Part shown: in pieces, positions 17,730 to 28,231 of the stretch | How the letters are laid out: every line of letters begins with the position of its first letter | Position numbering within the stretch: the stretch's first letter is position 1 | NCBI GenBank assembly: GCA_958295835.1 | Contig: OY282378.1 | Span: forward strand, 3,311,694-3,375,693 | Length of the DNA: 64,000 nucleotides | Direction of reading: 5' to 3' | Origin: an uncultured Gammaproteobacteria bacterium | GTDB taxonomy: Bacteria > Pseudomonadota > Gammaproteobacteria > HK1 | Program-made: the position numbers and the translations under genes | Notes under the pieces: generated by a model | Told to the model about the DNA's origin: nothing | The model's input: only the letters and a program-made list of their open reading frames with translations | Databases searched by the model: none

Positions 17730-18304
17730 GCCGACGGGGCGCGGTGGATCATGGCCCCGGTGAGCCGGCGGACGCCATCGAGTCCGGGCACGGCGTGACC
17801 CTGGTGCTCGGCGGGGCGCGGTCGGGAAAGAGCGCGTTTGCAGAGGGGATGGCGCGGGAAGGCCGGGGGCGGTGCGTCTACGTCGCCACCGCCGAGCCCG
17901 TCGACGCCGAGATGGCGGGCAGGATCGAGGCGCACCGTGTCCGGCGCGGGGAGGGCTGGCGCACCGTGGAAGCGCCGATCGAGCTGGCGGAGGCGATCCG
18001 CCGGGAGAGCGTTCCGCGGGCCTGCCTGCTGGTCGACTGCCTGACCGTCTGGCTCGGCAACCTCATGCACCACGGGCACGACGTCGATGCCGCCCGGGAA
18101 GCCCTGCTCGAATCCCTCGCCGCCGCCTCCGGCCCGGTGGTACTGGTCGCCAACGAGGTGGGCCTCGGCATCGTGCCGGACAACGCGATGGCCCGCGCCT
18201 TCCGCGACCACGCCGGCCGGCTCAACCAGGCCGTGGCCGGGATGGCGGGGCGGGTGTACTTCGTGGCGGCCGGGCTTCCCTTGAGCCTCAAGGGCGTGGC
18301 GTGA
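17726..18304 (+). CDS. cobU: Adenosylcobinamide kinase/adenosylcobinamide-phosphate guanylyltransferase
   Basis: 192 residues from GTG 17726. The P-loop is GGARSGKS near the start (VTLVLGGARSGKSAFAEGMA), followed by the family motifs YVATAEPVDAEM, RIEAHRVRRGEGW, LLVDCLTVWLGNL and VVLVANEVGLGIVPDN. CobU phosphorylates adenosylcobinamide and transfers GMP to it in assembly of the cobalamin nucleotide loop. An internal GTG just before TLVLGG is an alternative start. No other cobalamin genes are nearby and I see no cobalamin riboswitch upstream, so it probably serves salvage. Confidence 0.9.
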   Translation: MSRRGAVDHGPGEPADAIESGHGVTLVLGGARSGKSAFAEGMAREGRGRCVYVATAEPVDAEMAGRIEAHRVRRGEGWRTVEAPIELAEAIRRESVPRACLLVDCLTVWLGNLMHHGHDVDAAREALLESLAAASGPVVLVANEVGLGIVPDNAMARAFRDHAGRLNQAVAGMAGRVYFVAAGLPLSLKGVA

Positions 18305-18626
18305 GCGCGTTGAACGAGTGCGTTTGGCGGCCTGGTCGGCGCGGTATGTCCGGCAGGTTCATCCATACGCCACCAAGGCCGGCGATCCGCCGGCATCTTC
18401 GGCCTGTCGATCGGCGCTTCCTTCCACCTTGCCGGGATGTTCCGAAGCTCCTGCCGGTCCGTGCAATGCGGAATATGGACTGGCATGGCTGCAAGGTGCT
18501 CGCCTGGCGGCTGTCCAACACCCTCGGCAGCGACTTCCGCATCCGCGCCGGCCGCGATGACCATGAGGTTGCTGATGCTCACGCGCGACGACGTGCCCGC
18601 CGTCATTCGATCGATGAGCCTGGCCG
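18305..18626 (+). other. Gap between cobU and the convergent desulfhydrase gene
   Basis: No complete gene is visible. From ATG 18557 a short frame reads RLLMLTRDDVPAVIRSM, which resembles the N-terminus of ornithine cyclodeaminase-family proteins, before running into the 3' end of the convergent gene. It is too short to be certain and may be chance. Nothing else is apparent. Confidence 0.3.
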
Positions 18627-19649
18627 TCAGGGTGCAAGCCTGGCCGCGTAGGCGAATATCGCCGGCAGTCCCCCGGTATGCAGGAACAGCACGCGGCTTC
18701 CGGCGGCGATGCGCCCGGAGCGCACGTGCGCGATGAGGCCGGCCATCGCCTTGCCGGTGTACACGGGGTCGAGGAGCAGGGCCTCGAGGCGCGCCGCCAT
18801 CGACATCGCCTCGCGCACCGCATCGTTGAGCTTGCCGTAGCCTGGCGGATGCACCTCGTCGCTCACATCGACTTCGCTCTCGTCGAATACGTCCGAGCGG
18901 CCGATCATCGCCGCAAGCTCCGCCGCTCGCCCCGCGACCCGCGGGTGCTGCCGGGAGGCGTCGCGCCGCACGCAGATGCCGGACACCGGCATCGTCTCGC
19001 CGATCGCCCGCATGCCCACCAGGGTACCCGCGTGGGTGAGTGCGCTCCCCGAAGCGCAGACCACCGCGTCGAACCCGAACCCCCGCGCCCTGGCCTGCTC
19101 CATTACCTCGTTTGCGGCGAGGACGTAGCCGAGCCCGCCGAGCGGAGGATGGTCGATGCCGAGATGAATCACGTAGGGCTTGCGTCCCTCGTCGGCGAGC
19201 GATCGGGCGAGGCGCTCCAGCGCCGCATCCGCCGCTGCCTCGTCCTCACCGGACGGAAGGGAATGCATCGTCGCGCCGAGCAGCCGGTCGAGCAGCACGT
19301 TGCCGGAGGCGCGGTAGAGAGCGTCGGCGTCGTCCACCCGCTCTTCGAGCTGGATGTGGATGTCCATCCCGAGCTGTCGCGCGCCGGCGGCGGCGAGACG
19401 GACGAAGTTCGACTGCACCGCTCCGGTGATGAGCACGGTGTCGGCGCCGCGCGCCTGCGCCTCGCCGAGGTAGAACTCGAGCTGGCGCACCTTGTTCCCG
19501 CCCAGGGCGAGCCCGGTGCAGTCGTCGCGCTTGATCCACAGCTCGATGCCAAGGGCCGCACCGAGGTTCGGAGCGGCGTCGAGCGGGGTCGGTGCGTGGC
19601 CGAGCCGGATCCTCGGAAACCTGTCGATACCGGCGAGCGGTCTGGGCAT
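18627..19649 (-). CDS. PLP-dependent D-cysteine desulfhydrase / ACC deaminase family enzyme
   Basis: 340 residues from ATG 19649 (MPRPLAGIDRFPRIRLGHAP). The fold-type II PLP lysine is Lys53 in GGNKVRQLEF, preceded by the WIKRDDCTGLALG signature. ITGAVQSNFVRLAAAGARQLG and the C-terminal FLHTGGLPAIFAYA bind PLP and its phosphate. Members degrade D-cysteine to pyruvate, sulfide and ammonia, or open 1-aminocyclopropane-1-carboxylate; overall sequence favours DcyD-like activity, but the two cannot be separated here without alignment. It is monocistronic as far as I can see. Confidence 0.85.
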   Translation of the reverse strand: MPRPLAGIDRFPRIRLGHAPTPLDAAPNLGAALGIELWIKRDDCTGLALGGNKVRQLEFYLGEAQARGADTVLITGAVQSNFVRLAAAGARQLGMDIHIQLEERVDDADALYRASGNVLLDRLLGATMHSLPSGEDEAAADAALERLARSLADEGRKPYVIHLGIDHPPLGGLGYVLAANEVMEQARARGFGFDAVVCASGSALTHAGTLVGMRAIGETMPVSGICVRRDASRQHPRVAGRAAELAAMIGRSDVFDESEVDVSDEVHPPGYGKLNDAVREAMSMAARLEALLLDPVYTGKAMAGLIAHVRSGRIAAGSRVLFLHTGGLPAIFAYAARLAP

Positions 19650-19991
19650 GATGCCTCCGGCGGTGCGAAGAAGCGGGGGGCGACGCGATGATACCGGACA
19701 AGGCCGGTCTCCGGGTTCGGGCTCGGCAAGCTCGACCATACCCTCGGCCCCGCCACGATGCGGGCATGCTCCCAATACGGAATCGGACGCGATGCCGGTC
19801 GCCGCGCCTGGGAATGCAACGCGGAGGGTCAGGCCCCGGACATCCTTGGTCCCTCGTCCGTGAAGTCTTCGACGAAACGATGAAGATCTTCACCCACCGG
19901 CGTTTGGTTCCGGCCATGCCGGGTCGGGAATCCCGAAATTTGCGAACCGGTGCGCTCAGCGGCTCTAATACCACCTCGGAATCCGGGAGGG

Positions 19992-20552
19992 ATGGCGATG
20001 TTCGACGTTGAACGATTCACTGAAGACTGTCTCCGGGCCAACGCGGAGGTGGATGCGCACAAGGCGGTGCTCGATCTCGTGGAGCGCACCTGCTCCGACC
20101 CGGCCGCGGTGCTCGCGGGGCTCGGCGAGCCGACCCGCGCCGGGGCGACCAGGCTCTACCACCGCGACGAGCTCACGATCCTCAACATCGTATGGGGTCC
20201 CCACATGACGCTCATGCCGCACGACCATCGGATGTGGGCGGTCATCGGGATCTACACCGGGCGCGAGGACAACATCTTCTGGCGCCGCCAGTCCGGTCGC
20301 GACGACGGATTCCTCAAGGCGCAGGGCGCCCGCTCGCTCGGCTCGAAGGACGCCGTGCCGCTCGGTCCTGACGTCATCCACTCGGTGACCAACCCGCTGC
20401 CGCGCCTGACCGGGGCGCTCCACGTCTACGGCGGGGACTTCTTCGGCGCCGAGCGCAGCGAGTGGGATCCGGAAACGCTCACCGAGGGTCGCTACGACGT
20501 CGAGAAGAACATGCGGCTGATCGCGGAGTCGAACGCTCGCCTCGCGGGCTGA
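19992..20552 (+). CDS. Cupin-fold metal-dependent protein (cysteine dioxygenase-like)
   Basis: 186 residues from ATG 19992, with GGGAGG upstream. A cupin core is seen: HMTLMPHDHRMWAVIGIYTGREDN with His77 and His79, and PDVIHSVTNP with His130, which could form a three-His site as in cysteine dioxygenase. COG5553-type proteins of this shape are annotated as predicted metal-dependent enzymes. The neighbouring desulfhydrase gene makes a thiol substrate attractive, but that is only context. It is convergent with the SbmA-like gene downstream. Confidence 0.7.
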   Translation: MAMFDVERFTEDCLRANAEVDAHKAVLDLVERTCSDPAAVLAGLGEPTRAGATRLYHRDELTILNIVWGPHMTLMPHDHRMWAVIGIYTGREDNIFWRRQSGRDDGFLKAQGARSLGSKDAVPLGPDVIHSVTNPLPRLTGALHVYGGDFFGAERSEWDPETLTEGRYDVEKNMRLIAESNARLAG

Positions 20553-20580
20553 GGCCGCGGTTGCCCCGTCTCCGCCTCCG

Positions 20581-21609
20581 TCATGCCCTTGCGGTTTCCA
20601 GGGTCGGACCCGGCCCACCCGGCGTGCGGGTCGACTTGTCGAGCTTGATCCGGGACTCGAACGCTCTCAGACGCTTGTAGATCGAGATCAGCTCGACGAT
20701 CGTCGACCAGGAGTTCACCAGGAACTGGAACGAGGTCTCGACCCGGTCGAACGCGCGCAGGATCTGCTGGAGCACGCCGAGGGTGATGATCCCCGCCACG
20801 ATGGTCGGACCCATCATGATGTAGGGCACGATGACCCCGAACTGGAGGTACGACCACTTCGCGATGTCGAAGTAGAGATAGTGCTTGTAGAGCCGGAAGT
20901 AATTCTTGCGCACGTTCGCGAACAGCTCCGCCACCGTCTCGGGCTCCGCCCGCTCTTCGTGGTCCTCGCCGTAGACCAGCTCCTTGCGGTACGCGGCCTC
21001 CACCTTCTGGTTGTTGAACTCCAGGCCCGGAAGCTTGATCCCCACGATGGCGAGCAGCACCGTGCCGGCCGCGGCGGAGATGATCGCGAGGTAGACCAGC
21101 GAGTGATCGACTTTCCCGATCCAGGGCAGCTCGGTCACGTGCTCGCTCAGGCCCCAGAGCAACGGGAGGAAGGCGAAGAGGGTCATCACCGATCGCATGA
21201 ACGCGACGCCCAGCCCCTCGACGATGCGGGCGAAGCGCATCGTGTCCTCCTGCACGCGCTGGGCCGCGCCCTCGATGTGGCGCACCTGGTGCCAGTAGGA
21301 CATGTAGTAGTCGTTCATCGCGGTTCGCCAGCGGAAGACGTAGTGGCGGACGAAGAATTCGAGCAGGACCGCGACGGTGATGTAGATCCCGGCGATCTCC
21401 GCGAAGGTGAGGCACTTGGCGAGGAAGTCGCCGAACACCACCGCCCCCGGTTCGGCGAGCGCTTTTTGCAGGGTGTCGTAGAAGTCGCCGAACCACTCGT
21501 TGATCCGGACGTCGAGCTGCACCTTGTACCAGGTGACGACCAGGATCGCGGCGCTGCCGAGCGCCGACCAGTGCAGCCAGCGCCGGTTGGCAAAGAACGA
21601 CTTGAACAT
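20581..21609 (-). CDS. SbmA/BacA-family peptide transporter-like membrane protein
   Basis: 342 residues from ATG 21609 (MFKSFFANRRW). The family marks are N-terminal WFGDFYDTLQ, the RWRTAMNDYYMSYWHQVRHIEGAAQRVQEDTMRF loop (central motif EGAAQRVQEDTMRF) and C-terminal FQFLVNSWSTIVELISIYKRL. SbmA/BacA proteins import peptides and peptide-like antibiotics using the proton gradient and lack an ATPase domain; none is seen here. The length is a little shorter than SbmA (about 400). Divergent from the agmatinase-like gene, 181 bp apart. Confidence 0.85.
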   Translation of the reverse strand: MFKSFFANRRWLHWSALGSAAILVVTWYKVQLDVRINEWFGDFYDTLQKALAEPGAVVFGDFLAKCLTFAEIAGIYITVAVLLEFFVRHYVFRWRTAMNDYYMSYWHQVRHIEGAAQRVQEDTMRFARIVEGLGVAFMRSVMTLFAFLPLLWGLSEHVTELPWIGKVDHSLVYLAIISAAAGTVLLAIVGIKLPGLEFNNQKVEAAYRKELVYGEDHEERAEPETVAELFANVRKNYFRLYKHYLYFDIAKWSYLQFGVIVPYIMMGPTIVAGIITLGVLQQILRAFDRVETSFQFLVNSWSTIVELISIYKRLRAFESRIKLDKSTRTPGGPGPTLETARA

Positions 21610-21790
21610 GCTCTGTCTCCTTCGAGCGAGGCGCCCGGAGACGCCGTAACGGCGAATCCCACATGGGATTCGGGATCCGCAAAAGCGTTTTCTCGGCGCC
21701 CGCGGCAAGGCGGGCATGGTACGACAGGCCCCGCTATCCATCCGATACAATGATGCCGGCGTATCCGCCACCACCACGAGGAGCCTCCCG

Positions 21791-22825
21791 ATGAGCCGCG
21801 ACGATGGTCACGGCGCCGGCGTGCCTGACGAGCGCAAGCAGGCATGGGGCGAGAAATACCAGCCGCGCTACTCCGGCATCGCCACGTTCATGCGCTGCCC
21901 CCTGCATGAAGAGCCGGCCGAATGGGACGGCATCGACATCGGAATCGTGGGGGTGCCGTTCGACGGTGGGGTGACCAATCGTCCGGGCGCCCGCCATGGC
22001 CCGCGGCACCTGCGCGAGCAGTCGACGCTGATGGGCGTGGTGAACCACCAGACCGGAGTGCGCCCCCGCGATCTCGCGAAGATCGCCGACCTCGGCGACG
22101 TCCCCATCGAGGGCGTTTACCGACTCGACGAGGCGATCGCGGACATCGAACGCCATTACGACCGGATCGCGTCGGCCGGCATCGTGCCGCTGAGCGCCGG
22201 CGGCGACCACTCCATCACCCTGCCGATCATGCGGGCCCTCGCCCGCGCCCATGGCCAGCCTCTCGGTCTCGTCCACTTCGATGCCCACTGCGACACCGGA
22301 CCGGAGCTGTTCGGGCACAAGCATCATCACGGCGGGCCGTTCAAGGTGGCGGTGGAGGACGGTGCGCTCGATCCGGAACGCACCATCCAGATCGGCATCC
22401 GCGGCCCGGCCGAGCCGTTGTGGGGGTTCAGCTACGAGTCGGGCATGACCGTCATCCACATCGAGGATCTGTACGCGATGGGGCTCCCGGCGGTCGTCGA
22501 GAAGGCGCACGCGGTCGCGGGCAGCAGGCCGATTTACTTGAGCTTCGACGTCGACGGCCTCGACCCCGTGTTCGCGCCGGGCACCGGAACGCCCGAGGTC
22601 GGCGGCTTCACCACGTACGAGGCCCAGCAGATGCTGCGGGGCCTGCGCGGCCTCGACGTCGTCGCCGGCGACGTCGTCGAGGTATCGCCCCCCTTCGACC
22701 CTTCGGGCACCACCGGACTGGCCGGCGCCCAGATGATGTTCGAGATCCTCTGCCTGCTCGCGGAGACGGTGGGGCGGAGCGCCGCGGATCGGCGCACGAT
22801 GCAGGCCGGCGCCTCGCCAGGATGA
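21791..22825 (+). CDS. Agmatinase / ureohydrolase family enzyme
   Basis: 344 residues from ATG 21791, with GAGGAG upstream. All arginase-superfamily manganese motifs are present: GGDHS (His140), DAHCDT (Asp164, His166, Asp168) and SFDVDGLDP (Asp253, Asp255). The enzyme hydrolyses a guanidino compound to urea and an amine. Agmatine is the usual assignment, but DAHCDT and the neighbouring N-formylglutamate gene leave guanidinobutyrate or formimino substrates possible. Its stop overlaps the next gene's start (ATGA), so they are cotranslated. Confidence 0.88.
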   Translation: MSRDDGHGAGVPDERKQAWGEKYQPRYSGIATFMRCPLHEEPAEWDGIDIGIVGVPFDGGVTNRPGARHGPRHLREQSTLMGVVNHQTGVRPRDLAKIADLGDVPIEGVYRLDEAIADIERHYDRIASAGIVPLSAGGDHSITLPIMRALARAHGQPLGLVHFDAHCDTGPELFGHKHHHGGPFKVAVEDGALDPERTIQIGIRGPAEPLWGFSYESGMTVIHIEDLYAMGLPAVVEKAHAVAGSRPIYLSFDVDGLDPVFAPGTGTPEVGGFTTYEAQQMLRGLRGLDVVAGDVVEVSPPFDPSGTTGLAGAQMMFEILCLLAETVGRSAADRRTMQAGASPG

Positions 22826-23697
22826 ACAGGCCGTTTCCAATCATCAGGCGCGCGCCCGGGGAGCACCGCGTTCCGGTGGTGGTCAGCGTGCCGCACTTCG
22901 GTATCGAGCCGTTGCCCGGTGTCATGGCGGCTCACTATCGTGAGCCGGGCTACGCCACGTTCCCGCGCGGCTACACCGACTCGTTCGCGGCCGAGGTCTA
23001 TGGCCATCTGCACCAGGCCGGGGCGAGCCTGGTCGCCACTCCCTACTCTCGGCTGTTCGTGGACGTGAACCGGCGCCGCGACGACTTCGAGCGCCGCGGC
23101 GACCAGATCGTGTCCGGACGCGGTGTCGTGCGTACCCATGTCCTCGAGGATCGGCCGATCTTCTCCGAGCCGCTCGGCCCCGCGCAGATTGAAGAACGGC
23201 TCCGCCGGTTCTACGACCCGTACCATACCGCGCTCGACATGCTCGTCGCCGAGGCGGAGGCCCGATTCGGCACCGTGGTGGTGCTCGATGCGCACACCGC
23301 GAGCCCCCGCCGGATGGGCGCCCACGAGGTGGTCATCGGCTCCCGGCGAGGCGACACCGCGGCTCCCTGCCTCGTGGCCGAGGTCGTGGAGCGGTTTCGA
23401 GTCCATGGCCTTCATGCCGAACGTGACGTGCCCGGCTACACCGGCGGTCATATCACGCGGCGGTTCGGGCGAGGGTCGCGCGAAGGCTCACATGCGATCC
23501 AGATCGAGATCAACGCCGGCGTGCTCATGTCGACGACGATCACCGAGCATCGCGAGCGGCTTCGTCTCGGGCGTCCCCCGCTCCCCGACCCCGAGGCGGT
23601 GGATCGGGCGCGACGATGCCTCGGGGACGTCGTACGGGGGCTTGCCGGGGTGGTCGCCAGCCTGGATGCCGGCCCATCGAGCCGGGCGGACGCCTGA
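22822..23697 (+). CDS. N-formylglutamate amidohydrolase family protein
   Basis: 291 residues from ATG 22822, overlapping the agmatinase-like stop by 4 bp. Family features include VVVSVPHFGIEPLPG, YTDSFAAEVYGHL, FVDVNRRRDDFE, VVLDAHTASP and YTGGHITRRFG followed by IQIEIN. N-formylglutamate amidohydrolase releases formate and glutamate in one histidine-degradation branch (HutG-type). The pairing with a ureohydrolase-fold enzyme resembles a formiminoglutamate-to-formylglutamate route, but no other hut genes are present. Confidence 0.85.
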   Translation: MNRPFPIIRRAPGEHRVPVVVSVPHFGIEPLPGVMAAHYREPGYATFPRGYTDSFAAEVYGHLHQAGASLVATPYSRLFVDVNRRRDDFERRGDQIVSGRGVVRTHVLEDRPIFSEPLGPAQIEERLRRFYDPYHTALDMLVAEAEARFGTVVVLDAHTASPRRMGAHEVVIGSRRGDTAAPCLVAEVVERFRVHGLHAERDVPGYTGGHITRRFGRGSREGSHAIQIEINAGVLMSTTITEHRERLRLGRPPLPDPEAVDRARRCLGDVVRGLAGVVASLDAGPSSRADA

Positions 23698-23801
23698 GAT
23701 GCGGTCCCGCCACCGGTGCCGGGCGGCGCCGGGGAGGAGGCCCTGACCGGCACCCGGAACGAGAAGGAGAGCCGCGCCACGGGCGCGGGGAGATCGCCGG
23801 G

Positions 23802-25091
<1,290 letters not shown>

Positions 25092-25133
25092 TCATCGAGC
25101 CGGGCCGCACGGGGACAGGATGATCTTCCTCAT

Positions 25134-26630
25134 TCAGATCGTGCAGCGGGCGTGGCGCTCGATGTGGTAGTTCTCCCGCGACCACTCCACCCCGTAGCGC
25201 CCCACCGCGCCTTCGAGCCGTTCCACCATCGCCTTCGTATCGGCGTTGACCGCGGCGAGCCGCTCGGCCGCCGCGGCCGCATCCCGGGCGAGCTTCGCCT
25301 CGTCCACGGTCACCATGCGTCGGCCTTCGAGCACCATGCGGCCTCCGATCATGACCGACTCGACCCCGGTCCCGTCCTCACCGTGCACGATCTGGTTGAC
25401 GGGATCGTTGAGGGGGACGTAGTTCACGTGGGCGAGATCGAGGAACACGATGTCTGCCTTGCGTCCGGGCTCGATCGCGCCGATCGTCCCGTCGAATCCG
25501 AGCACTCCGGCGCTGCCCCGGGTGGCCATGTCGAGAACCTCGCCGGTCGTGAGCCAGCGCTCGTAGTCGATCTCCTGGACCCGCGAGACCATGGACGCGA
25601 CCCGCATCGCCTCGAACATGTTGAGGTTGTCGGAGCAGGTGCAGGCGTCGGTGCCGATCCCGACCCGGACCCCTGCATCGAGGAGGGCGCGCGCCGCCGC
25701 GAGGCCGTTCCCGAGCCTCGCGTTGGAGCCGGGATTGTGGGCGACCGCCGCTCCCGCATCGGCGAGGCGGCGCATGTCGTCGCGGTCGAGCCACACCGCG
25801 TGCGCGGCGGTGAAGCGGGGGCCGAGCACGCCGAGAGAGTCGAGCCAGGCGGTCTGGGTCTTGCCGTAGATCCGCATCCCGGCGAGAGCCTGAACCTTGG
25901 ACTCCGCGAGGTGGGTGTGGAAGCCCGCCTCGTGCTCGGTGGCCGCCTCGTGCGCCGCGCGCAGGAACGCCTCGCTGCAATGGTGGGGAATGGTCGGGGC
26001 GAGGGCGAGCCGCACCCGGTCATGGCCGAACCGCCACGCCGCCCGCGCCCGCTTCCAGGCCAGCATGGAGGTCTCGAAGGGTTCGACCGAAATCTCCTCC
26101 GCCTCGCGTCGCAAGGCCGGCGGGAGCGCGTCCAGGAGACCCGGAATCGCTCGATGGAAGGTGCGATCGGCCATCATCGGCGCCACCACCGCGCGCATGC
26201 CCGCGTCGGCGTAGGCTTGGCCGATCGCCTCCAGTCCCTCCGGGGTCGGGGCAGGGAGCTCGAAGCTGAGGTCGTAGGCGGCGGTACATCCCTTGCGTAC
26301 CATCTCCACCGCACCGATCAGGGTGGACAGGTACTTGTCCTCCAGGGTCCGGCCGCCGGTGATCCACGGCGCCGCGTTCAGCAGCAGCTCCAGGGTCCAG
26401 CGGTCGCCGACGCTCTTGGCAAGGTTGTTGTGGCCGTGGGTGTGCGCGTTGACGAGGCCCGGCATGAGCAACCGGCCGGAAGCGTCGAGGGTGGCCGCAT
26501 CGCCGGGCGCGGCCATTCCCGGCGGCCCGATCTCGCGCACGGTATCGCCCTCGATCAGAATGTCGGCAGGCTCCGCCGCGTGTCGCCCGATGTCGAGCAG
26601 CCGTCCGCCTCGGATGATCGTGTTCGTCAT
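25134..26630 (-). CDS. Amidohydrolase of the AtzA/TrzA/SsnA deaminase family
   Basis: 498 residues. Metal-binding motifs are NAHTHGHNNLAKS (His63, His65), HTHLAES, HAVWLD and GTDACTCSDNLNMF, the set of the cyclic deaminase branch that includes guanine, 8-oxoguanine, methylthioadenosine and chlorotriazine enzymes. C-terminal GRKADIVFLDL and VMIGGRMVLEG close the composite beta-domain. The enzyme should deaminate or dechlorinate a nitrogen heterocycle or related amide; substrate is not readable. It lies 120 bp upstream of the aminotransferase on the same strand. Confidence 0.8.
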   Translation of the reverse strand: MTNTIIRGGRLLDIGRHAAEPADILIEGDTVREIGPPGMAAPGDAATLDASGRLLMPGLVNAHTHGHNNLAKSVGDRWTLELLLNAAPWITGGRTLEDKYLSTLIGAVEMVRKGCTAAYDLSFELPAPTPEGLEAIGQAYADAGMRAVVAPMMADRTFHRAIPGLLDALPPALRREAEEISVEPFETSMLAWKRARAAWRFGHDRVRLALAPTIPHHCSEAFLRAAHEAATEHEAGFHTHLAESKVQALAGMRIYGKTQTAWLDSLGVLGPRFTAAHAVWLDRDDMRRLADAGAAVAHNPGSNARLGNGLAAARALLDAGVRVGIGTDACTCSDNLNMFEAMRVASMVSRVQEIDYERWLTTGEVLDMATRGSAGVLGFDGTIGAIEPGRKADIVFLDLAHVNYVPLNDPVNQIVHGEDGTGVESVMIGGRMVLEGRRMVTVDEAKLARDAAAAAERLAAVNADTKAMVERLEGAVGRYGVEWSRENYHIERHARCTI

Positions 26631-27055
26631 CGCACCGTACCTCCGTAATCGCGCTCCAGGCCGCGCCGCCGGCCACGATAGAATTCCTTGGACGCCGGTT
26701 CAATCCAACCCGGCGCAATCCGGTGGTCATGGCGCGTCGCGCACGCACGTTCGGCTGTCCGGCGGGGCTGGTGTCGGCCTGTGCCGGAGCCGTTGCAGTC
26801 GACCGGAACGTCTCGCAGGATCCGGACTTCGCGGAGTACTTCGCCGAAAACCCGCCGGACGGGCCACCGACGGGCATCCGGAAGCTCGATGAGAAGACAA
26901 CGAACGGTGGGTGGTTCGGGCCGGTCTCCGCGCATCCACGACTGCGGAGGCATACCGGAAGCGGTCCGAGGACCTTGGCGCAGCCTCACCGCGCAGGTAC
27001 GGTCTTCGCCCCTGCCGGGTTATGATCCCCATCCTTGCGAAGGCGCCATGCGCTC
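26631..27055. other. Gap before tRNA-Lys
   Basis: I see no convincing gene. A TATGAT at 27021-27026 lies 30 bases before the tRNA and could be its -10 box, with a weak TACGGT 17 bases further upstream. Short frames in both directions here lack family features. Confidence 0.4.
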
Positions 27056-27131
27056 GGGCCGTTAGCTCAGTCGGTAGAGCATCTGACTTTTAATCAGGTG
27101 GTCGCAGGTTCGATTCCTGCACGGCCCACCA
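27056..27131 (+). tRNA. tRNA-Lys (UUU anticodon)
   Basis: 76 nt including the encoded CCA. The acceptor stem GGGCCGT/ACGGCCC pairs perfectly; the anticodon stem TCTGA/TCAGG-side encloses loop CTTTTAA with anticodon TTT; the T-arm reads GCAGGTTCGATTCCTGC. The D-arm TAGCTCAGTCGGTAGAGCA is standard. Its 3' end is the sort of site used by tyrosine integrases, and the next kilobase looks like element remnants. Confidence 0.97.
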
Positions 27132-27400
27132 ATGAATTCAGCGAGTTACGGGAATTTCAGCCGGAAGCCAGAAACGACGTGTCACCACTATGCCACCACA
27201 GCGCCACGATTCGCGTTGACTCCGGTTGACCGCCGTTGATGTTTGCGGAGCGCCGAAGTACATTCACCCCGGTTTCCGGGCCGACCTCATTGAAGCGCTC
27301 GAAACGAGAAGCCGGGACCGCCGAACGCCGGTCCCTTTCCGGCCCGGAGCCACCGCCACCGGAGAACCGCCGCCCGCGTAGCCGTTCCACGGGGAACGCC

Positions 27401-27670
27401 ATGACCGCCGCCGCCTTCGACACCCTCAGCGCCGCCCGCGACCTCAAAGCGGCCGGCATCGAACCCGAGCACGCCGAAGCCATCGCCGAAGGAATGCGCC
27501 GCGCCGCCACTGCCGACCGTGGCGAGTCCGCCACCAAGGCCGACCTCGATACCGCCGTCGCCACTCTGCGCACGGAGATCGCCCAGCTCGAAACCCGGTT
27601 GACGTGGAAGGCTCTCGGCATCGCTGGCCTTATCCTCGCCGCGGTCAAGCTCATCCCGCCCGCGTACTGA
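27401..27670 (+). CDS. DUF1640-like coiled-coil protein with C-terminal membrane helix
   Basis: 89 residues from ATG 27401. It reads TFDTL-type N-terminus (AAFDTLSAARDLKAAGIE), then PEHAEAIAEGMRR, SATKADLDTAV, a coiled coil TLRTEIAQLETRL and a C-terminal hydrophobic helix (GIAGLILAAVKLIPP). This matches small DUF1640/CCDC90-like proteins that are often near mobile elements. A membrane-anchored coiled coil is likely; function is unknown. A truncated relative follows 20 bp downstream. Both lie between tRNA-Lys and ackA. Confidence 0.7.
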   Translation: MTAAAFDTLSAARDLKAAGIEPEHAEAIAEGMRRAATADRGESATKADLDTAVATLRTEIAQLETRLTWKALGIAGLILAAVKLIPPAY

Positions 27671-27689
27671 TTCAGGGCCGCCGCGGTCC

Positions 27690-27905
27690 GGCATCGAGCG
27701 CCGCCACGCGGAAGCCATCGTGAACACGGCCAGCGCCGCGGCCGGGGCGGATTGCGAACAACTGGCGACGAAGGCGGACATCGCCGGCCTGCGCGCCGAG
27801 ATTGGCAGCGTGCGCGCCGAGTTCGGGACCGTCCGATGGGTTGTCGGCATCCAATCGGCGATCACCGTCGCCACCTTCGCGATCGTTGCCGCCAAGCTGC
27901 TTTGA
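27690..27905 (+). pseudogene. Truncated DUF1640-like paralogue
   Basis: The frame reads GIERRHAEAIVNTASA, then LATKADIAGLRAEI, SVRAEFGTVRW and a hydrophobic C-terminus (ITVATFAIVAAKLL), aligning with the gene just upstream from its GIE-HAEAI motif onward. The N-terminal FDTL block is missing and no ATG precedes the homology; the only start is an internal GTG at 27720. I therefore call it a 5'-truncated copy. It may still be translated from GTG 27720 as a 61-residue protein. Confidence 0.6.
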
Positions 27906-28231
27906 CCCGCACCCGGCGCCGGCACCTCACCAGCCCGGACCGCTCCCACCGTCCGCCTGACCCGCTCGCTCTTCGGTATCTGGGCGGTGTATCCCGGAGA
28001 CGAGGCGTATCCGCCGGGTGACAGGATCTCGGTGCTGCCAATCGTCAACGTCCCGGACCTCGCCGGATTGCTCGGCGTGGGACAGGAACGCGGCGCCTGT
28101 GCCTGACTCGATGCCAGACAGCGTATGATCCTTCTTGACCCGCATGGAACAAACCTGTTTCCCCCCCGTCCACGGTGCTGGTCGGGGGTGCCCGTACCAG
28201 CGGTCGCCGTATACGGTAGCGAGGCGTCGAA
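27906..28231 (+). other. Gap before ackA with a possible gene tail
   Basis: In the same frame as the truncated paralogue, after its stop, an open stretch to TGA 28104-28106 reads RLTRSLFGIWAVYPGDEAY, then PPGDRISVLPIVNVPDLAGL. It looks protein-like but has no start codon and I cannot assign it. It may be the 3' end of a lost accessory gene. The last 125 bp hold only the ackA leader. Confidence 0.35.

Noticed and set aside
26723..27025. A 100-codon plus-strand frame before tRNA-Lys
   Set aside because: No Shine-Dalgarno, no family features and a low-complexity Arg/Pro-rich second half; probably non-coding.
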